Part shown: in pieces, positions 7,351-15,176 of the stretch | How the letters are laid out: every line of letters starts with the position of its first letter | Position numbering within the stretch: position 1 is the first letter of the stretch | Assembly: GCA_021789095.1 (NCBI GenBank) | Contig: JAJYJX010000032.1 | Coordinates: 1-16,895 of the forward strand | Length of the DNA: 16,895 nt | Origin: a bacterium | Lineage (GTDB): Bacteria; JAMCPX01 | Direction of reading: 5' to 3' | Made by a program: the position numbers and the translations under genes | Notes under the pieces: model-generated | What the model saw: only the letters and a program-made list of their open reading frames with translations | Databases searched by the model: none | What the model was told of the DNA's origin: nothing

Positions 7351-8419
7351 GTACTTTTTGTATCCATATGCAAAGCAGTTTATAGTATTCAACGTCCTGA
7401 AGTACATAACATTCAGGTCCCTGGGTGCAATGATAACTGCGCTGCTCATAAGCATGTTCTTCGGCGATCGATTCATACATTTAATGGCAAGGACAGGCAT
7501 AGGCCAGGTTATAAGATCAGAGGGTCCCAGGAACCACATCGGGAAGAAAGGCACACCGACCATGGGAGGACTGCTTATCATATTGTCCATTGTCGCTTCA
7601 ACCGTCCTGTGGATGGATATCATGAATGTGTATGTGTGGATCCTGCTGTTCTCTTTGCTGGGTTTTGGTGCAATAGGCTTTTCGGATGATTACCTGAAGC
7701 TGAAGGGCAAGAACGCAAAGGGGCTGAAGGGCTCTTATAAGTTTGTGCTGGAGACTGTTCTGGCGATTGTCATTATCTATCTCCTTCTCAGGTATGACGG
7801 ACTTAATTTTACGCTCACATTCCCGTTTTTCAAGAAACTGGCTGTAAACCTTGGCTGGGTATACTTCCTTTTCGTCCTTTTTGTCATAATAGGCACGTCG
7901 AACGCGGTCAACCTTACGGACGGGCAGGACGGTCTTGCGATTGTTCCCGTCATGACCTCGTTCGGAGTGTACGCGGTGTTCGCCTATGTCCTGGGTAATG
8001 TGAAGTTCTCCGAGTACCTGATGTTCACCCCCATGCCCGGTACCGGAGAGATAACCACGTTTGCGGCTGCCGTGATAGGTGCCGCTCTCGGGTTCTTATG
8101 GTTCAACACGTATCCTGCGGAGATCTTCATGGGCGATGTCGGTTCCCTTGGCCTCGGCGGTGTGCTCGGCGTTGTCGCCATAATCCTCAAGCAGGAAATA
8201 CTGCTTGCGGTCATAGGCGGCGTATTCGTTGTTGAGGCTCTTTCCGTAATAACACAGGTCATATCGTTTAAATTGATCGGCAAAAGAGTATTTGCAATGG
8301 CGCCCATCCATCATCATTTCGAATTAAAGGGATGGGTTGAACCGAAAATAACAGTGCGGTTCTGGATCATATCCATTATGCTTGCGCTGCTTGGCCTGGC
8401 AACCCTCAAACTGAGGTGA
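7343..8419 (+). CDS. mraY: Phospho-MurNAc-pentapeptide translocase MraY
   Basis: A 358-residue polytopic membrane enzyme with about 10 hydrophobic segments. It transfers phospho-MurNAc-pentapeptide to undecaprenyl phosphate, forming lipid I. Family motifs: KKGTPTMGG (68-76), SDDYLK (114-119, with the Mg-binding/catalytic Asp pair), NAVNLTDGQDGLA (187-199), FMGDVGSLGLGG (262-273, D265) and PIHHHFELKGW (321-331, His triad 323-325). The third motif has Gln where I expect Leu (usually NLTDGLDGLA); the catalytic aspartates are kept, so the enzyme should be active. The start has a good Shine-Dalgarno sequence, AAGGA at 7332-7336, and lies inside the end of murF with an 8-bp overlap. Confidence 0.97.
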   Translation: MLEYFLYPYAKQFIVFNVLKYITFRSLGAMITALLISMFFGDRFIHLMARTGIGQVIRSEGPRNHIGKKGTPTMGGLLIILSIVASTVLWMDIMNVYVWILLFSLLGFGAIGFSDDYLKLKGKNAKGLKGSYKFVLETVLAIVIIYLLLRYDGLNFTLTFPFFKKLAVNLGWVYFLFVLFVIIGTSNAVNLTDGQDGLAIVPVMTSFGVYAVFAYVLGNVKFSEYLMFTPMPGTGEITTFAAAVIGAALGFLWFNTYPAEIFMGDVGSLGLGGVLGVVAIILKQEILLAVIGGVFVVEALSVITQVISFKLIGKRVFAMAPIHHHFELKGWVEPKITVRFWIISIMLALLGLATLKLR

Positions 8420-8422
8420 TGG

Positions 8423-9787
8423 ATGGAATTGAAGGGTATGCGCACCGCAGTAATAGGCATGGGGAAAACCGGCATTGCGACAACGTCTTTCCTGGTAAGG
8501 AAAGGCGCTGATGTTACATGCTTTGATCAGCTGGACAGGGCCCGGCTCAAGGGGATCGAAGCCTTTCGGGAGAGCATAAGGATCATAGACAACTGGGACG
8601 GGACCTCCACAGGCGATTTCGAGCTTCTGGTTGTAAGTCCGGGTGTTCCGATGTCGCTCGCCGGCATAGAGTCGGCAAGGGTTAAGGGCAGCGAGGTTAT
8701 AAGCGAGATCGAGCTTGCTTTCAGGTTCACTGATAAAAAAATCATAGGCATTACGGGGACCAACGGCAAAAGCACGACGGTTACACTCCTCGGACAGATA
8801 CTTCACCGTGCAGGTATAAAGGCCGGAGTCGGAGGCAATCTTGACGTACCGTTTATACAGCTCGTCGAAAACGACGCTCATTATGAGTTTTACCTCCTCG
8901 AGCTTTCAAGCTATCAGCTGGAAGGTATTGTCAGTTTCCGGCCGTGGATCTCGGGAGTGCTGAATATCACCGATGACCACCTCGACAGGTACAAAGACAT
9001 AAACGAATACGCCAGGGCGAAGTTCAGGATATTCATGAACCAGACCGCCGGCGATTATGCCGTTATCAATGCAGAGGACAGGCACACGGTAAAAGCGAAG
9101 CGCAGCATAAAGGCAAAACCGTACTGCTTTACAACAAGCAAGAGGACGAGGAGGGGAACATACTGCAACGACGGCGGGATAGTTTATATTGACGGGTCCG
9201 GCAACAAAACGAACTTTACCATCGACAATCCTTCACTTGCGGGCATGCATAATGTCCGGAACACCATGGTGTGTATCATAATATCAAAACTCCTTGATAT
9301 CCCCGATGCCGTTATCCAGGCAACAATAAACAGTTTCAAGGGGCTTGCCCACAGGATAGAGTTCGTGGCCGGGGTAAACGGTGCCCTGTACTATGACGAT
9401 TCGAAGGCCACAAATGTTGATGCAGTGGCCGTCGCACTGAGAGGTTTTTCGAAACCGGTGATACTGATCATGGGAGGAAGGGACAAGGGCGGGGACTACA
9501 GCCCGCTTTCAGAGCTTATAAAGGGCAGGGTAAAGCTGCTCATTGTTATGGGTGAAGCAAGGGAACGGATTACAAAGGCATTCAGCGGTATTGTAAGAAT
9601 AAGTGCCGTTGATTCTATGGAAGCCGCGGTCTTGACAGCCAGCGGTGAAGCACGACAGGGCGATGTTGTCCTTCTGTCACCCGCCTGCTCCAGCTTTGAT
9701 ATGTTTTCCGATTACAAACAAAGAGGCGATGCGTTCAGGGCCGCAGTCATGAACATAAAAGGGGGCAGACAAGATGAAAGGGTATGA
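8423..9787 (+). CDS. murD: UDP-MurNAc-L-alanine:D-glutamate ligase MurD
   Basis: A 454-residue Mur ligase that adds D-Glu, the second stem residue. It has a Rossmann-like UDP-binding start (VIGMGKTGIA, 10-19), SPGVP (72-76), the P-loop GITGTNGKSTT (109-119), GGNLDVPF (137-144, usually GGNIGxP), LELSSYQLE (159-167), NITDDHLDRY (181-190), the likely carbamylated lysine in ARAKFRIF (K200), DDSKATN (326-332), MGGRDKGGD (351-359) and a C-terminal SPACSSFDMF block. The ATG follows the mraY stop by 3 bp, with GAGGTG at 8413-8418 as Shine-Dalgarno. It overlaps ftsW by 14 bp. Confidence 0.96.
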   Translation: MELKGMRTAVIGMGKTGIATTSFLVRKGADVTCFDQLDRARLKGIEAFRESIRIIDNWDGTSTGDFELLVVSPGVPMSLAGIESARVKGSEVISEIELAFRFTDKKIIGITGTNGKSTTVTLLGQILHRAGIKAGVGGNLDVPFIQLVENDAHYEFYLLELSSYQLEGIVSFRPWISGVLNITDDHLDRYKDINEYARAKFRIFMNQTAGDYAVINAEDRHTVKAKRSIKAKPYCFTTSKRTRRGTYCNDGGIVYIDGSGNKTNFTIDNPSLAGMHNVRNTMVCIIISKLLDIPDAVIQATINSFKGLAHRIEFVAGVNGALYYDDSKATNVDAVAVALRGFSKPVILIMGGRDKGGDYSPLSELIKGRVKLLIVMGEARERITKAFSGIVRISAVDSMEAAVLTASGEARQGDVVLLSPACSSFDMFSDYKQRGDAFRAAVMNIKGGRQDERV

Positions 9788-10892
9788 CAGGGGCATCATC
9801 ATCATAACAGTGCTGCTGTGCCTTTTCGGAGTGCTGATGGTTTTCAGCGCAAGTTCCATATACGCGCTGGAGGAGTACGGTACAAAATATTACTTCGTGA
9901 AGAGACAGGTCATTTATCTCGTAATCGGCATGATAGCGGGCTGTATTGCCGCTGTAGTGGATATCAATGCCGTCAGAAAGCATATAAAGTTCTTATACGG
10001 CTTTGTACTGCTTTTACTCGTCCTTGTATTCGTTCCGCATTTCGGCGTTGTTGTAAGCGGCTCGCACAGATGGTTAAGGCTTGCCGGCTTTACACTGCAG
10101 CCTTCGGAGTTCGCAAAACCCGTGTTGGTCCTGCTTATAGCACATATACTCGATGTGCGGGTACACGGGGCAAACAGCCCCGTCCCTATACTGCTGCCTC
10201 TTGCCTACACCGCGGTTGTCCTGGGACTGATCGTCATGGAGCCCGATTTCGGAAGCGTGATGATTATAACGATCGTCGTATTCATGGTCCTTTTCCTTGC
10301 GGGTGCGAATATAACATCGCTTGCCGCAGCCGCGCTGTCAACGGCACCAGCGGCGGTGCTGCTGGTCATGCATTCAACCTACAGACTCAACCGCATAAAA
10401 GCCTTTCTTGACCCGTGGCAGCATGCACAGACAGGAGGATTCCAGATTGTGCAGTCAGCTATTGCCTACGGCGCCGGAGGTTTCACAGGCGTAGGACTGG
10501 GAAACAGCTTTGAAAAACTGTTTTACCTTCCGGAAGCACACACCGATTTTATCTTTTCTGTCATCGCGGAGGAACTGGGGTTTGTAGGCGTTGCTGCTGT
10601 AATGGGCGTGTTCATATTCCTCATAACAAAGGCATTTGCCATTGCCGCACGTTCGGGCAGTGTTTTTACAAAAACAGCGGTGTACGGGCTGACGCTGTTC
10701 ATTGCATTGCAGGTCATAATAAATATTGCGGTTACACTCGGCTTACTGCCGACAAAGGGACTTACCATGCCGTTCATAAGCTACGGGGGCAGTTCTTTGA
10801 CTGCGGAGCTCATATCGGTCGGCATTATATTGAATTTATCAAAAATGGTTAATGAGGGAAACGATGAGGTTGATTATAGCGGGTGGAGGTAG
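9774..10892 (+). CDS. ftsW: Septal SEDS peptidoglycan glycosyltransferase FtsW
   Basis: A 372-residue SEDS protein with about 10 membrane helices. It polymerises lipid II into glycan strands at the septum together with FtsI. Motifs are QPSEFAKP (109-116), EPDFGS (156-161), AYGAGGFTGVGLGNS (231-245), HTDFIF (256-261, with the catalytic-type D258), and LPTKGLTMPFISYGGSS (325-341). RodA is the close alternative, but the position between murD and murG makes FtsW much more likely. The ATG lies inside murD (14-bp overlap), with a G-run and AAG upstream as a loose Shine-Dalgarno sequence. The C-terminus overlaps murG by 29 bp, an unusually long overlap for this cluster. Confidence 0.95.
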   Translation: MKGYDRGIIIITVLLCLFGVLMVFSASSIYALEEYGTKYYFVKRQVIYLVIGMIAGCIAAVVDINAVRKHIKFLYGFVLLLLVLVFVPHFGVVVSGSHRWLRLAGFTLQPSEFAKPVLVLLIAHILDVRVHGANSPVPILLPLAYTAVVLGLIVMEPDFGSVMIITIVVFMVLFLAGANITSLAAAALSTAPAAVLLVMHSTYRLNRIKAFLDPWQHAQTGGFQIVQSAIAYGAGGFTGVGLGNSFEKLFYLPEAHTDFIFSVIAEELGFVGVAAVMGVFIFLITKAFAIAARSGSVFTKTAVYGLTLFIALQVIINIAVTLGLLPTKGLTMPFISYGGSSLTAELISVGIILNLSKMVNEGNDEVDYSGWR

Positions 10893-11937
10893 CGGCGGTC
10901 ATTTTTTTCCGGCGATGGCCGTTATGAATGAGATTATGAAAAAGAACAAAAATGTAGAATACCTGTACATAGGCTCTGATTCAGGCATAGAGAGCAGAAA
11001 ATGGACGCTGCCTGAAGCGAACAGAAGGCTTCTTGCCGTGAGAGGTTTCAGGAATAAAAAGACTGCAGAAAAGTTGTTGTCCCTTGTTCTTCTGCTTGAT
11101 GCGGTGAAGGAATCGGCCGGGATCCTCGGGGATTTCATGCCCGATGCAGTGCTGGGGGTAGGCGGCTATGCGTCGTTCCCCGTCGTCATGACGGCTGTAT
11201 TTATGCGCATACCGTCCGCCATACATGAGCAGAACTCCGTACCCGGTCTTGCAAACAGGGTGCTCTCGAGGTTTGTAAAAAAGGTTTTCATGTCGTTCGA
11301 AACATCGAGGAGATACTTTCCCGCGGACAAAGTTGTGCTGACAGGCCTGCCGATAAGGTACGCCCTGCACCGGCAGAGGGATTACGCTTCCCCGGTGAAG
11401 AGGATACTTGTACTGGGCGGCAGCCAGGGTGCACATCAGATAAATGAAATGATGGTATCCGGGCTCGCTTCGCTGGCGGATATAAAGCACAGCGTTGCCT
11501 TCATTCACCAGACAGGCCCGGCCGATTTCCGCTCCGTCAGGGACGCATACGACAGGTACGGTTTTCATGCCGAAGTTTATGACTTTATAGATGATATGGC
11601 GCAGGTTTTCGACAGGGCGGACATTGCTGTGTCAAGGGCGGGTGCATCTACGTTGTTCGAGCTTGCGGCGTACGGCATACCATCGATCCTTATACCGTAT
11701 CCATCGGCGGCATCCGACCACCAGACGCTGAATGCGGCGGAGCTGGCGGACGGCAAAGGTGCTTTTGTTATACCCGCCGCCACGAAGGAGCCGGAGATGC
11801 TGGTAAAGCTGCTGCACGAGCTGAGTGCGGACAACGGCCGGCTGAAAGACATGTCGGGTGCAATGATAAAGTGGGCGAAGCCGGACGCGGCAAGGAGCAT
11901 AGTGGATGAAATGACGAGGCTCGGAGGCATGGTATAA
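10864..11937 (+). CDS. murG: UDP-GlcNAc:lipid I N-acetylglucosaminyltransferase MurG
   Basis: A 357-residue GT-B fold glycosyltransferase at the inner face of the membrane; it adds GlcNAc to lipid I to give lipid II. Motifs are GGGSGGH (7-13), GVGGYASFP (98-106), HEQNSVPGLANR (121-132), LGGSQGAH (184-191), and the nucleotide-sugar binding block SRAGASTLFEL (257-267) with DHQTLNA (285-291). An ATG at 10852 in the same frame would add four residues (M-R-E-T). I prefer 10864 because the family begins M-R-x-x-I-A-GGG and because GAGGGA at 10854-10859 makes a well-spaced Shine-Dalgarno sequence for it. The first ten codons lie within ftsW. Confidence 0.96.
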   Translation: MRLIIAGGGSGGHFFPAMAVMNEIMKKNKNVEYLYIGSDSGIESRKWTLPEANRRLLAVRGFRNKKTAEKLLSLVLLLDAVKESAGILGDFMPDAVLGVGGYASFPVVMTAVFMRIPSAIHEQNSVPGLANRVLSRFVKKVFMSFETSRRYFPADKVVLTGLPIRYALHRQRDYASPVKRILVLGGSQGAHQINEMMVSGLASLADIKHSVAFIHQTGPADFRSVRDAYDRYGFHAEVYDFIDDMAQVFDRADIAVSRAGASTLFELAAYGIPSILIPYPSAASDHQTLNAAELADGKGAFVIPAATKEPEMLVKLLHELSADNGRLKDMSGAMIKWAKPDAARSIVDEMTRLGGMV

Positions 11938-11939
11938 CT

Positions 11940-13316
11940 ATGCACAAAAGAATAAGACATATACATTTTGTGGGCATTGGCGGGGCAGGCATGAGCGGCA
12001 TTGCCGAGCTGCTTATCAATATCGGCTACGAGGTCAGCGGGTCCGATCAGAAAGCATCAAAGGTAACGGAGCGCCTGCAGTCCCTCGGCGCAAGGATCAT
12101 GATAGGCCACAGGGCGGTTCATGCACAGGATGCGCATGTTGTCGTGTTTTCCTCGGCAGTGAAGCATGACAACCCGGAACTTGCTTATGCAAGGGAGCAC
12201 AACATACCGGTGATACCGCGGGCAGAGATGCTGGCGGAGCTCATGAGGGTCAAATATGCAATAGCAATAGCCGGCAGCCACGGCAAGACCACGACAACAT
12301 CGCTCATCTCGATCATGCTCGCGGCTGCAGGGCTTGATCCTACCAGCATCGTGGGGGGTAGGGTGAATATATTCGGCTCGAATGCAAAGCTCGGACAGAG
12401 CGAATACCTTGTTGCAGAGGCTGACGAGAGTGACGGGAGCTTCCTGAAGCTCACCCCGACCATAGCCATTGTTACGAACATAGATCCCGAGCACCTGGAT
12501 TACTACAAGACATTCGACAGGGAGAAAGACGCGTACGTGGAGTTCATAAACAAGGTCCCGTTTTACGGCCTTGCCATCCTGTGCCTTGACGAAGAGAATG
12601 TAGCTTCAATCCTGCCCAGGATTAAGGTCAGGAGGATGACCTACGGATTATCGGCACAGGCGGACGTGCTGGGATACAACGTTGTTCAGAAAGCCGGCGA
12701 GTGCGAATTTTCTGCGATGGTAAAGGGCGAGCAGTACGGTTCATTCACCATCCATATGCCCGGTATACACAATGTCTACAATGCACTTGCAAGCATTGCA
12801 GCCGGCATAGAGCTTGAACTTGAGCCTGAAAACATCAGGGACGGCATAAACAAATTCAACGGGGTCGAAAGAAGGTTCCAAATAAAGGCAAAGATTGACG
12901 ATATCATCGTGGTTGACGATTACGGACACCATCCCAAGGAAATCAAAGCAACGCTTGCAGGTGCGAAGAACGGATGGAACAGGAGGCTTGTTGTCGTGTT
13001 CCAGCCGCACCGGTATACAAGGACGATGCTGCTGTTCAATGATTTCCTTACGGCATTTTATCAGGCCGATGTACTCATTATTACCGACATATATCCTGCA
13101 GGGGAAGAGCCCATAGAGGGCGTGGACGCCTTCAGATTATTCAGCAGGATGAAAGACATGGGTTACAAGGATGTCAGGTACATACATGATAAGGAAAAGA
13201 TCGTAGATGAACTGGAACGTACGGTCAGGCCCGGCGATATGGTCATTACGCAGGGTGCGGGCGACATATTTGCGGTAGGCGACGCCCTTATAAAGAGGTT
13301 GAAAAAAAATGGCTGA
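11940..13316 (+). CDS. murC: UDP-MurNAc:L-alanine ligase MurC
   Basis: A 458-residue ligase that adds L-Ala, the first stem-peptide residue. Motifs are HFVGIGGAGMSGIAELL (9-25), SGSD (33-36), the P-loop AGSHGKTTTT (111-120), EADESDGSF (160-168), NIDPEHLDYY (180-189) and a DDYGHHPKEI block in the C-terminal half. It is the murein branch; the Mpl recycling ligase is similar but is not expected between murG and murB. The ATG is 2 bp after the murG stop, with GGAGG at about 11924-11928 upstream. The gene ends LKKNG-stop, encoded across an A8 run (13302-13309), and overlaps murB by 8 bp. Confidence 0.96.
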   Translation: MHKRIRHIHFVGIGGAGMSGIAELLINIGYEVSGSDQKASKVTERLQSLGARIMIGHRAVHAQDAHVVVFSSAVKHDNPELAYAREHNIPVIPRAEMLAELMRVKYAIAIAGSHGKTTTTSLISIMLAAAGLDPTSIVGGRVNIFGSNAKLGQSEYLVAEADESDGSFLKLTPTIAIVTNIDPEHLDYYKTFDREKDAYVEFINKVPFYGLAILCLDEENVASILPRIKVRRMTYGLSAQADVLGYNVVQKAGECEFSAMVKGEQYGSFTIHMPGIHNVYNALASIAAGIELELEPENIRDGINKFNGVERRFQIKAKIDDIIVVDDYGHHPKEIKATLAGAKNGWNRRLVVVFQPHRYTRTMLLFNDFLTAFYQADVLIITDIYPAGEEPIEGVDAFRLFSRMKDMGYKDVRYIHDKEKIVDELERTVRPGDMVITQGAGDIFAVGDALIKRLKKNG

Positions 13317-14226
13317 TTTTAATGAATTGAAGTCACGGGTGAACGGGAGCGTGATGATTGACGTACCCATGAAGGACCATACGAGCATGGGTGTGGGCGG
13401 TTCATGTGTATGCATGTTTACGCCTGCAAACACGGAAGACATCTTTAAATTCATCGAATGGGCACGGAGCGCCGAACAGAGGTACTTCGTTATCGGAGCA
13501 GGGACAAACCTGGTCGTAAGGGACCGCGGCATAAAGTATCCCGTAATACGAATCAAGGACACGCTCGATTCAACGGATATCGAGTATGAAGACGAATCAA
13601 CCGCCAGGCTCAAGGTCGGTGCAGGTAAGCCGCTTGCAGGGCTTGTCAAGGAGTGCGCGGAGAACGGAATGTCAGGCGTTGAACCGCTTGCAGGCATACC
13701 CGGTACGGTCGGAGGTGCCGTATTCATGAATGCAGGCACGGACCAAGGCTGCATCTCCGACGTCATAGAAACGGTCACGTTCATGGAGCGCACGGGCAGA
13801 ACAAGGACACTCGCAGGGAAGGACATGGGCTTTGGATACAGGACATGCCGGGCGCTTTCTTCCAGCAGTATTGTTGTATCCGCAACGCTCAGCGTGAAAA
13901 AAACGGACAAGGACAGCGTGCAGAAAAGGGTGGAGTCGATCCTGAGGAACAAGACCCGGACCCAGCCCCTGAATTACCCAAGCTGCGGCTCCATATTCAA
14001 GAACCCGGGAAAGATCAAGGCGTGGCAGCTCCTCGATGAGGCGGGCATGCGCGGTGTAAGGGTAAGGGGCGCAAAATATTCCGAGCTCCATACGAATTTT
14101 ATAGTGAATACAGGAAGTGCAACTGCGGGTGACATTATAGCGCTCATAGATGCAGGCATGGAGAAGGTAAGGGAGAAGAGCGGTATAAAGCTCGAACTCG
14201 AAGCCATCATAATAGGTGAACAATGA
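13309..14226 (+). CDS. murB: UDP-N-acetylenolpyruvoylglucosamine reductase MurB
   Basis: A 305-residue FAD enzyme that reduces UDP-GlcNAc-enolpyruvate to UDP-MurNAc with NADPH. FAD-binding motifs are VIGAGTNLVVRD (61-72) and EPLAGIPGTVGGAVFMNAG (125-143). The catalytic region has FGYR (175-178), PSCGSIFKNP (224-233, S228 as proton donor), and SELHTNFIVN (258-267). A C-terminal ELEAIIIGE supplies the conserved Glu. Length and the lack of a long insertion fit type II MurB (the Bacillus/Staphylococcus form), not the E. coli type I. The ATG sits at the end of the A8 run; AGAGG at 13294-13298 gives a Shine-Dalgarno sequence about 10 nt away. It overlaps ddl by ATGA. Confidence 0.96.
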   Translation: MADFNELKSRVNGSVMIDVPMKDHTSMGVGGSCVCMFTPANTEDIFKFIEWARSAEQRYFVIGAGTNLVVRDRGIKYPVIRIKDTLDSTDIEYEDESTARLKVGAGKPLAGLVKECAENGMSGVEPLAGIPGTVGGAVFMNAGTDQGCISDVIETVTFMERTGRTRTLAGKDMGFGYRTCRALSSSSIVVSATLSVKKTDKDSVQKRVESILRNKTRTQPLNYPSCGSIFKNPGKIKAWQLLDEAGMRGVRVRGAKYSELHTNFIVNTGSATAGDIIALIDAGMEKVREKSGIKLELEAIIIGEQ

Positions 14227-15176
14227 AGGATAAGATTACAAAATCGGGAAGGATAGGCGTTCTGCTCGGGGGCATGTCGGCAGAAAAGGAGATATCTCGG
14301 CTCAGCGGCGATGCAGTTTACAGGGCTCTTTGCAGGCTGGGTTATAACGCAGTCAAGATTGAGGCCGACAGATCACTGCCGTTCAAACTGAAGGGAAAGG
14401 GCATAGAGATTGCCTTTAATGCGCTCCACGGAAAGATCGGCGAAGACGGTGTTGTCCAGGGCGTTCTTGAGCTTATGGGTATCCCTTATACAGGATCGGG
14501 CATTACTGCAAGTGCAATAGCAATGGACAAGGTCATCACAAAGCATCTGGTCACAAGTGCGGGACTGCTTACGCCGCAGTATCTTGTTATAGACCATCCT
14601 GTGGCGTACGACGGGATGCTGAAGGAAAGCGGGATAAACCTCCCCTACATCGTTAAACCTGCATGCGAAGGCTCAAGCATAGGCATAAACAAAGTATCGG
14701 TGCCGGAGGAGCTTCCGAAGGCTATTGCAGAGGCGTTCAAATACGATAGCCGCGCGGTCATTGAAAAGTTCATAGACGGCACGGATGTGACGGTTGCCAT
14801 ATACAGGGATCGCGTCCTCGGCTCCATGGAGGTAGGCATAGACAGCCGGTACAACCGGAAGTTTTTGGACTACGAAGTCAAATACACGGAAGGCATGGAG
14901 ACGTTTTACATACCGCCCTCGCTGCCGGATGATGTTGTAAGCTCCGTTGAGGAAACGGCACTGAGTGCGCACAGGCTGCTTGGCTGCAGCTTTTACTCAA
15001 GGATAGATTTCAGGGTCGCACCCGGGGGAAGGCCTTACCTGCTCGAAATAAATACACTTCCGGGACTTACGTCACTCAGCTATGTACCGAAGATAGCGGA
15101 GAACAAGGGCATCAACTACGAAGAGCTCATAGAGGGTATACTCAAATCTGCTTCATTAAAAGGAAGGATTGGATGA
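14223..15176 (+). CDS. ddl: D-alanine--D-alanine ligase
   Basis: A 317-residue ATP-grasp ligase that joins two D-Ala for MurF. Motifs are LLGGMSAEKEIS (14-25, including the D-Ala-binding Glu), FNALHGKIGEDG (65-76), YTGSG (89-93), YIVKPACEGSSIG (142-154), EKFIDGTDVTV (181-191), VKYTEG (219-224, with the Lys-Tyr pair typical of D-Ala-D-Ala rather than D-Ala-D-Lac enzymes), YSRIDFR (258-264) and LEINTLPGLT (274-283). Its place between murB and ftsQ is the ddlB position of E. coli. It starts with ATGA overlapping the murB stop, with AGGTG just upstream, so translation is probably coupled. Confidence 0.96.
   Translation: MKDKITKSGRIGVLLGGMSAEKEISRLSGDAVYRALCRLGYNAVKIEADRSLPFKLKGKGIEIAFNALHGKIGEDGVVQGVLELMGIPYTGSGITASAIAMDKVITKHLVTSAGLLTPQYLVIDHPVAYDGMLKESGINLPYIVKPACEGSSIGINKVSVPEELPKAIAEAFKYDSRAVIEKFIDGTDVTVAIYRDRVLGSMEVGIDSRYNRKFLDYEVKYTEGMETFYIPPSLPDDVVSSVEETALSAHRLLGCSFYSRIDFRVAPGGRPYLLEINTLPGLTSLSYVPKIAENKGINYEELIEGILKSASLKGRIG

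Noticed and set aside
9633-9638. TTGACA inside murD as an internal promoter for ftsW
   Set aside because: No -10-like hexamer stands at a suitable distance, and it lies in coding sequence.
9818-10411. 197-residue + strand ORF inside ftsW in another frame
   Set aside because: It lies wholly within ftsW, is Arg/Cys-rich with no family features, and has no ribosome binding site of note.
13137-13952. 271-residue minus-strand ORF opposite murC and murB
   Set aside because: It is antisense to two genes with complete catalytic motifs, and its Ser/Pro/Thr-rich composition is typical of an open shadow frame.
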